From: Phalacrocorax aristotelis
Taxonomy: Eukaryota > Chordata > Aves > Suliformes > Phalacrocoracidae
Direction: 5' to 3'
DNA length: 64,000 bases
Assembly: GCF_949628215.1 (NCBI RefSeq)
Contig: NC_134279.1
Span: 77,630,830 to 77,694,829, forward strand
Made by a program: the position numbers and the translations under genes. How positions within the stretch are numbered: the first letter of the stretch is position 1; the number at the start of each line of letters is the position of its first letter. Below the pieces are notes generated by a model. That model ran no database searches and was not told where the DNA came from. It was given only the letters and a program-made list of their open reading frames with translations. This document shows positions 60,301 to 64,000 of the stretch, piece by piece.

Positions 60301-62979
60301 GGATCTGTGTCAGATCAGTTTCATGAAGTAGAGCTTGTCTATGTTTCAGTAGGGGCTTATTCAAGAGATTTAATATCTCTCTGTTCCTATGTTGGTTTTG
60401 GGTTTTTTGTTTGGTTGGTTTTTTTTTAAATTATTATTTTGTTTTCTTTCGAACAGGAACATGATGGAGCGTTTCCAGCAAATCAACAGGATTCCCACGT
60501 GAGTACTTCTAGGCTCTGACTCCGAGTACTGAGGCTCCCCTTTGGCTGAGATTTTGCATTTCTGTTAGAACTGACAAGAGTTGTCCATATCTTACTGTTA
60601 CTCCTGAAGCGTGAGTGTGTGTGTCTGTCTGTGCCTGTGAGCAGGGGAGTGTTTTTCTAGCTGATACGTTCCAAGACCAAGAATATGTCTCAAAAAACAT
60701 TGAAAATGCAAAGAGGGGGTTTAAGTGGTTGACACTCAAGATGTCATCGAATGAAGCTCTGGGACATGGAGAACGGTGCCCTGATGAACTTGACATTAGA
60801 AACCAGTCTAAGCAGGACTCTTGAGAACCCCTTATTTCCTGTGTGCTCAAAAAAAAAAAATCTAATATGCTATTAACTGAGCATAGGTGCTTTGGAGGTG
60901 TCTGGATCTCCAAAGAGAAGTTTGTCAAGTCAAATCCTAAATCTTTTGTGGTACCCTGTTAGGCTACAACAGTTAGCTTTTCTCAGGGTTGTGGAGGAAA
61001 AAATTCTGTCTGAAGCAGAAAATTACTTTTAAGGAATAGTAATGCATTTAAGAAAAAAAAAATCCCAAACAACTGCTTGATGCTCACGGAAATGAACGCC
61101 TCAGATCTGACGTTGGAGATGGGGGTTTCACCGAGAGGCACGCTGTCCTCAGTGGCTGACCGCACCAGCGAGGGTGCGCGGTACCGCAGGCAGCTGTCAG
61201 TGGTGCTCTGTGCTCGCTCTCTGCGGCAGGCTGCCGCTGGTGCTGCCCAGGGAAGCCTTGACACTGCCAAGCCACCTCAGAGCCCCCGTCCCAATTTGGC
61301 TAACAGAGAAAGGAGAATAATTCTTCTGAAATCGTGGTGTAGCTGATGGGTTGTGGATGTGAAGGGAAAGCAAGTCATTTCCCTGCAGTTACCAAATGGA
61401 TCAGAGGCTCTTCTGGTTGAACTGTCCTCTTCCTTCCCTTCTCTGCGGCACCAGCTGCAAACAGACTTGTTTCCCTGCCTAAAGACAAGAGGGGTGTCTC
61501 CAGCAGCTGTTGCAGGTGACAAAGGAGCAGAGCCAGCACTTGGACATGAAAAACTGAGCTGGCAGAGCAGAGCCGGCTGTCAGCGGCTCCCAGCGCCCAC
61601 AGGCAGCACGGCAGCCTCTGGCAGTGAGTCCCCTGCCTTTGACTGAAAGCGCTGTTATAGTGTTCCTTTACCTCCACCAGCCATGTAAAAGAGGGCAAGG
61701 GCCTGATGTGGGGATTGTAAAGAAGGGAAGAATGTTTAGGCTGCTGCTATGGTGGGGTTCTTATCTTCAGCAGTGAGCTGCTGCCCTCTGATTTTGTGCA
61801 AGGAGTAGGATTGCCTCCTGCTAGGGTAGGAGTTCCCGAGCACACCACGTCAGCACAGGGTGAGGCTGAGGTAAAACTCCCAGGAGGAACAGAATTGGGC
61901 TGGTTGAGTGATCTGAAAATGTGTCACCTCCTCTCCCACTCTAAAGCACCTGTGGAAATTAACCTCACCGGGGGCCCCAGGGACAGTCACGCTTTGCCTT
62001 TGCTTTTGCAGCGAGCAGGTGATGGACGAGTTCTTGAACTGTGCTAAACAAACCAATTGCCCGGATGAGGCAATTAAGCTGGTAAAGCTGGCAGTGTCCT
62101 TTGGTCTTCCTTCATCTCAAAGGCTGAAAAGCAGAATGGAGAAGGAATTTGAACTCTCTGAAAAGCAGAAGTAAGTTGGAGCACTTCATGTAACTGCCAA
62201 AGGGGGACAGTAGGCAGGGTGTTGGAGGGGCAATTCCTGCGGAAAAGCATCTCCGCCAGGGCAGCAGAGAACTGGCTTCAGAGTGACATGCTTTGTGTTG
62301 ACTCTGGCTGACCCAAAATGTCCGCGTGGTTTTTGATCCCATGCTGTGGCCATCCCACCTGGGCGGGAGGGTGACTTTCCACGAGGGGGTGGGTTGGCCC
62401 CACCCACCGTTCAGACCCACTATCACCTTTCTTTCCCAGAACGCTTTCCTAGCTGGGTCTGGCCACCCAAAAGACACTGACAGCGGGCTGGTAAGAGCGG
62501 GGAGGGGGAACAGGATTGCCATGCGCGTAGGTTCTGCGGCCCATGGTCCAGCTCCAGTACATCTCGCTAGCCACCACGGGCTGTTGCTGAGCTGATGCAG
62601 CCAAGCTCAGGTGATGTGCTCGGCCTGGAGGACGGAAGTTTGGAGCCAGTAGTCTGGTCCAAGGGAATGAACAAATAGAAGCCCGGCACCCTTGACGGTT
62701 GGCTCACTGCTTCCTGGGTCACTGAAGCAGTCTGCTTTCCCAAAAGGAGGCAGGTGTGGGGTGGGCCTGTCCTTTTGAGGGTCATAGCCACCAGACAGCC
62801 CATAATGTCCTCTTTGGAGGGGGTTTACCCTGTGTTTTAGGTCCCTCCTTCCAAGCAAAAGTCACACAAGTAACTGATGACCAGACTGTTTTTACATCTG
62901 CAGGAAGACACTGGAGAGCATCAAATCAGACAGCGACAGCAGTGACAGCGACAGTGACAGCGACAGCGACCGTGACTAG
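40099..62979 (+). CDS. PTCD3: PTCD3 / mitochondrial ribosomal protein mS39 (24 coding exons, complete)
   Basis: PTCD3 (mS39, also MRPS39) is a pentatricopeptide-repeat protein of the small subunit of the mitochondrial ribosome, sited near the mRNA entry region and needed for mitochondrial translation. Twenty-four exons join in frame to 2,049 nt (682 codons plus stop); human has 689 residues. The N-terminus is rich in Arg and lacks acidic residues at first ([20 protein letters not shown]), as in a mitochondrial import signal. Strongest matches to human are FQDDPx[58 protein letters not shown] and [11 protein letters not shown]. The protein ends in an Asp-Ser repeat tail like the human one. The start ATG has G at -3 and +4. 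Intron 11 hosts a snoRNA. All introns are GT-AG. Identification is from memory of the human protein. Confidence 0.96.
40560..41165 (+). mobile_element. CR1 LINE 3' fragment in PTCD3 intron 1
   Basis: It begins at GTCAACCGTGCCCTGGGGTG and runs through TTCAGCCTGGAGAAGAGGAG and GGAGCACTGGAACAGGCTCC. It ends GGACTTAATGATCC...ATTCTAGGATTCTAT. It is sense to PTCD3, 5'-truncated, with broken frames, and lies about 370 bp from exon 1. Confidence 0.93.
42121..42170 (+). CDS. PTCD3: PTCD3 exon 2
   Basis: Residues 32-48 plus one base: [16 protein letters not shown]. Acceptor GGTTTATAG, donor GTATGG. It is short and weakly conserved, but the phase fits both neighbours. Confidence 0.78.
43257..43296 (+). 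CDS. PTCD3: PTCD3 exon 3
   Basis: Residues 49-61 plus two bases: [13 protein letters not shown] with the Trp codon split. Human has EEVVIPKKKTW. Acceptor TTTCTCATAG, donor GTGAGT. Confidence 0.9.
44323..44368 (+). CDS. PTCD3: PTCD3 exon 4
   Basis: Residues 62-77: [15 protein letters not shown], nearly identical to human DKVAVLQALASTVNR. Acceptor TATGTTTAG, donor GTAAGT. Confidence 0.93.
45119..45187 (+). CDS. PTCD3: PTCD3 exon 5
   Basis: Residues 78-100, containing the conserved FQDDPFLMP. Acceptor TTTCTACAG, donor GTAAGT; phase 0 at both ends. Confidence 0.93.
46500..46604 (+). CDS. PTCD3: PTCD3 exon 6
   Basis: Residues 101-135: [20 protein letters not shown] and then [14 protein letters not shown], like human LLAKKSGENVAKFIIN. 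Acceptor CCTATGCAG, donor GTAAGA. Confidence 0.93.
47038..47161 (+). CDS. PTCD3: PTCD3 exon 7
   Basis: Residues 136-176 plus one base. It starts [20 protein letters not shown] and ends [11 protein letters not shown]. Acceptor TGCTTTTAG, donor GTATGT. Confidence 0.94.
47162..48235 (+). other. PTCD3 intron 7, no recognised element
   Basis: A 1.07 kb intron. Short open frames on both strands have no similarity that I recognise. Confidence 0.55.
48236..48354 (+). CDS. PTCD3: PTCD3 exon 8
   Basis: Residues 177-216. [18 protein letters not shown] is highly conserved. A Glu-rich stretch ([13 protein letters not shown]) follows, which differs from human in sequence but not in character. Confidence 0.93.
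49110..49183 (+). CDS. PTCD3: PTCD3 exon 9
   Basis: Residues 217-240 plus two bases, a basic, Ser-rich linker ([18 protein letters not shown]) with little conservation. It is held in place by consensus splice sites and by phase. Confidence 0.82.
49493..49580 (+). CDS. PTCD3: PTCD3 exon 10
   Basis: Residues 241-270: [20 protein letters not shown] followed by MIRGMVK, a pentatricopeptide-type helix pair shared with human. Confidence 0.95.
49683..49743 (+). CDS. PTCD3: PTCD3 exon 11
   Basis: Residues 271-290 plus one base: [20 protein letters not shown]. The following intron (49744-50025) hosts the SNORD94-like snoRNA. Confidence 0.92.
49818..49961 (+). ncRNA. SNORD94: SNORD94 C/D-box snoRNA (U6 C62 2'-O-methylation guide)
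   Basis: Seen: a terminal stem CATGGC (49818-49823) with GCCATG (49956-49961), C box GTGATGA (49825-49831), D box CTGA (49952-49955), and a D'-like CGGA (49846-49849). The segment GCGCAGGGG (49835-49843) is complementary to U6 snRNA nucleotides 60-68. The base five positions upstream of the D' box pairs with C62, the known SNORD94 target. Human SNORD94 also lies in a PTCD3 intron and is unusually long. An internal hairpin (ATGCAAAC 49874-49881 with GTTTGCAT 49928-49935) explains the 144-nt length. It would be released from the spliced, debranched PTCD3 intron. Confidence 0.92.
50026..50108 (+). CDS. PTCD3: PTCD3 exon 12
   Basis: Residues 291-318: [19 protein letters not shown] and then FLERWELAK, a repeat helix pair. 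Acceptor TTTCCAG, donor GTAAGG. Confidence 0.93.
50784..50928 (+). CDS. PTCD3: PTCD3 exon 13
   Basis: Residues 319-366 plus one base. [16 protein letters not shown] is a clear pentatricopeptide segment, followed by [10 protein letters not shown]. Acceptor TTGTTTTAAG, donor GTAAGA. Confidence 0.94.
50929..51971 (+). other. PTCD3 intron 13, no recognised element
   Basis: A 1.04 kb intron of average composition. I see no transposon, RNA gene or coding exon in it. Confidence 0.55.
51972..52022 (+). CDS. PTCD3: PTCD3 exon 14
   Basis: Residues 367-383 plus one base: [17 protein letters not shown]. Acceptor TGCTTTTCAG, donor GTACGT. Confidence 0.93.
52897..52980 (+). CDS. PTCD3: PTCD3 exon 15
   Basis: Residues 384-411 plus one base. 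It ends [10 protein letters not shown], as in human RFSPKDPDD; the first half is divergent. Acceptor GTCCCGTAG, donor GTATGG. Confidence 0.92.
53501..53748 (+). mobile_element. CR1 LINE 3' fragment in PTCD3 intron 15
   Basis: It carries AGGAAGTTCCACTTAAACAT, GCACAGGCTGCCCAGAGAGG and GATGATCTCCAGAGGTCCCT, and ends TCTGTGGTTCTGTGAC. It is a different CR1 subfamily from the intron 1 copy. Confidence 0.92.
54301..54343. repeat. G-run followed by (GA)n microsatellite
   Basis: Twelve G residues are followed by about thirty bases of alternating A and G with one GGG interruption, in PTCD3 intron 15. Confidence 0.95.
55429..55457 (+). CDS. PTCD3: PTCD3 exon 16 (29-nt microexon)
   Basis: Residues 412-421 ([10 protein letters not shown]; human DKFFQSAMSI). 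It has strong splice sites (CCCTTTCAG, GTAAGT) and keeps the frame. At 29 nt it is the shortest coding exon in the window. Confidence 0.9.
55970..56073 (+). CDS. PTCD3: PTCD3 exon 17
   Basis: Residues 422-455 plus two bases: [20 protein letters not shown] followed by [12 protein letters not shown]. Acceptor TTATTGCAG, donor GTGAGT. Confidence 0.95.
56994..57013. repeat. Poly(A) run of about 20 nt
   Basis: An uninterrupted A tract in PTCD3 intron 17. No retroposed body was recognised just upstream. Confidence 0.9.
57175..57253 (+). CDS. PTCD3: PTCD3 exon 18
   Basis: Residues 456-482: [20 protein letters not shown] and then KGMSPS. Acceptor CCTCCTGTAG, donor GTAAGT. Confidence 0.95.
57344..57434 (+). 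CDS. PTCD3: PTCD3 exon 19
   Basis: Residues 483-512 plus one base: [20 protein letters not shown] is the conserved core. Acceptor CTTCCTCCAG; the donor GTTAGT is slightly off consensus. Confidence 0.94.
58299..58384 (+). CDS. PTCD3: PTCD3 exon 20
   Basis: Residues 513-541: [20 protein letters not shown] and EQHPEE. Donor GTAAGG. An LTR begins only 10 nt after this exon, leaving the donor consensus untouched. Confidence 0.94.
58395..58990 (+). mobile_element. Endogenous retrovirus LTR in PTCD3 intron 20
   Basis: It starts TGTCATGGTTTCACCCC and passes CTGGGTTGAGATAAACACAG, GCTCAGCCATCTCCAGGAAA and GGGGTCAGCTGTCCCAGCC. It ends near ACTCTACCCAGCCAAAATC. The landmarks are those of a bird LTR family related to, but distinct from, the one in POLR1A intron 16. 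No internal genes follow. The 3' edge is unclear and no target duplication is evident. Orientation is sense to PTCD3. Confidence 0.85.
59432..59580 (+). CDS. PTCD3: PTCD3 exon 21
   Basis: Residues 542-590 plus two bases: [20 protein letters not shown] and [19 protein letters not shown]. Acceptor TTTTCACAG, donor GTACGT. Confidence 0.94.
59900..60012. repeat. Nested inverted repeats between 13-bp direct repeats
   Basis: TTTTTAGAACTCT occurs at 59900-59912 and again at 60000-60012. Between them, TTTTAATTAG (59958-59967) and CTAATTAAAA (59976-59985) form a perfect 10-bp hairpin. Outside that, TTTAGAGTTT (59940-59949) pairs with AAACTCTAAA near 59983-59992. No known family was recognised. Confidence 0.7.
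60457..60498 (+). CDS. PTCD3: PTCD3 exon 22
   Basis: Residues 591-604 plus two bases: [13 protein letters not shown], human KMLGLFRKHNKIP. Acceptor CTTTCGAACAG after a T-rich tract, donor GTGAGT. Confidence 0.92.
60499..62011 (+). other. PTCD3 intron 22, no recognised element
   Basis: A 1.5 kb intron, moderately GC-rich in its second half (61080-61640), with several unmatched open frames on both strands. No conserved exon was recognised. Confidence 0.55.
62012..62170 (+). CDS. PTCD3: PTCD3 exon 23
   Basis: Residues 605-657 plus two bases. It includes [20 protein letters not shown] and [19 protein letters not shown]. Acceptor CTTTTGCAG, donor GTAAGT. Confidence 0.95.
62904..62979 (+). CDS. 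PTCD3: PTCD3 exon 24 (terminal, Asp-Ser tail)
   Basis: Residues 658-682 and stop TAG at 62977-62979. KTLESIK leads into an alternating Asp/Ser tail, encoded by a GACAGC-type repeat at 62929-62970 and ending DRD. Human has a similar Ser-Asp tail. Confidence 0.94.
62929..62970 (+). repeat. PTCD3: Coding GACAGC hexanucleotide repeat
   Basis: Seven units of GACAGC or close variants in frame, giving alternating Asp and Ser at the C-terminus of PTCD3. Confidence 0.95.
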
Positions 62980-63605
62980 CTGGCTTTGCTGCCTTCCTCT
63001 CGGGCAGACTGGGAGCGACTGCTGCCTTGACACCAAGCGGCTTCTGCGAGAAGGGAAATGACTGAAGGGGCGGCTTCTGGGCGGCGCTGCCCAGCACGCC
63101 AGAGCATTCTGAAACTGGGCCTGCTTGGCGAGGGCGTGTTGGCCTCGTCGGAGCAAGCTGCGCGCTGTCCTGTTTAACATTCACGTTAACTTCAGACACA
63201 GCACGGGCTACACCAACGTGGTCTCGTCCGCACCGCTGCCTGCACCAGCTAGCTCCTGCCAGGCAGCTGCGGCCTGCTGCCGCAGCTTGGCTGAGGTACA
63301 GCCAGGCAGCTCCCTGGAGCCTGCTCGGCACAGGTAAGACTTTGACAGCTTGAGCAAGACGTCTCTTGGACCTTCTGGAACCTAAACCTGCACCAGATCT
63401 AGTTCCTTTCCAGCTGACTTTAATGAACTACTTAAATGTGAAGTTTACTCTGTATGTAAACACTGTCATGCTGTACTCATCACTGGTGGTGTTATTCCTC
63501 ATCCTTTCTGGTGTTTTGGGACAGGCTTTGGACTGTAGATGTTAAAAAGCTACAATCTCTAGCTGTACAACTTGTATCTAATAAACACCTGACATCAACT
63601 ATGGC
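62980..63605 (+). other. PTCD3: PTCD3 3' UTR (inferred)
   Basis: The region from the stop codon to about 20 nt beyond the AATAAA at 63580 has no conserved open frame. The right edge is inferred from the poly(A) signal. Confidence 0.7.
63580..63585 (+). terminator. PTCD3: PTCD3 poly(A) signal AATAAA
   Basis: AATAAA sits about 600 nt past the stop and is followed within 35 nt by a GT-rich stretch (ATGGCTGTATTTGG), as expected of a cleavage site. Confidence 0.8.
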
Positions 63606-64000
63606 TGTATTTGGATAATCCCTACGCAAAACCTGTTGATTACAAAGTGGTGCTGCTGCCCTGTGAGGGGGCATAAGTACAGCTCATGCGGCATGCAGCA
63701 CTGAAGGTACTGCGGCAGCTGGCTGGGCAGCCGGGCGCCCGTGCTGGGCCGCTCTCTGCCGTGCAGTTGACTGGCCCTCGCAGCACTGCGCTGCTGGGCT
63801 CAGCTTGCAGAGGAGCTGGGATGTGAGGTAGTTACCTTGACCAGGCAAAGAACGTCTTGTTCCTGTGAGGATTAAACCATAGCGTAGTGAAAAGCAGGTA
63901 CCAGAGGATTCTCTTTGTGAAAAGTAAAACCTCAGTGTGCATGATGGTGTGGAAAGCAGCTGAAGGCTCATGCAGTGCCGAGTTTGGGCAACAACTGCTG
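63606..64000. other. Downstream flank of PTCD3
   Basis: Nothing is recognised on either strand. In human the next gene, IMMT, lies tail to tail with PTCD3; none of its exons are visible before the window ends. Confidence 0.5.

Noticed and set aside
63606-64000. Search for the 3' end of IMMT on the minus strand
   Set aside because: It was expected from human gene order, but no conserved exon or minus-strand AATAAA was found before the window ends.

Overview
This is eukaryotic, vertebrate nuclear DNA, most likely from a bird. It holds two multi-exon genes with GT-AG introns. It also holds several CR1 LINE fragments carrying the typical CR1 3' tail, and two retroviral LTRs of a type common in bird genomes. 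POLR1A and PTCD3 lie head to head, the same arrangement as on human chromosome 2p11.2. The bird assignment is inference from repeat content; I cannot name the species.

Layout. Bases 1-3548 are 3' UTR and flank of POLR1A. From 3549 to 39888 on the minus strand is a complete POLR1A, the largest subunit (RPA1/A190) of RNA polymerase I. I could join 34 coding exons in frame into 1,708 codons plus stop. All splice sites are GT-AG except intron 3, which appears to use a GC donor. A CpG-rich stretch of about 210 bp separates the two start codons and is the presumed bidirectional promoter. From 40099 to 62979 on the plus strand is a complete PTCD3, the mitochondrial ribosomal protein mS39. It has 24 coding exons, 682 codons plus stop, and a poly(A) signal at 63580. 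Intron 11 of PTCD3 carries a C/D-box snoRNA at 49818-49961 that matches SNORD94 by host gene, by its guide to U6 snRNA and by its terminal stem.

The introns hold seven CR1 fragments, two LTRs (one in POLR1A intron 16, one only 10 nt downstream of PTCD3 exon 20), a few microsatellites and a cluster of inverted repeats. The rest is intronic sequence in which I recognise nothing.

Functionally the locus joins three parts of basic gene expression: rRNA transcription in the nucleolus (POLR1A), translation in mitochondria (PTCD3/mS39) and modification of the spliceosomal U6 RNA (SNORD94). I found no sign of a previously undescribed system. The points most worth a second look are the GC-AG intron, the snoRNA, the paired ZNF143-like sites at the promoter, and the LTR next to a splice donor.
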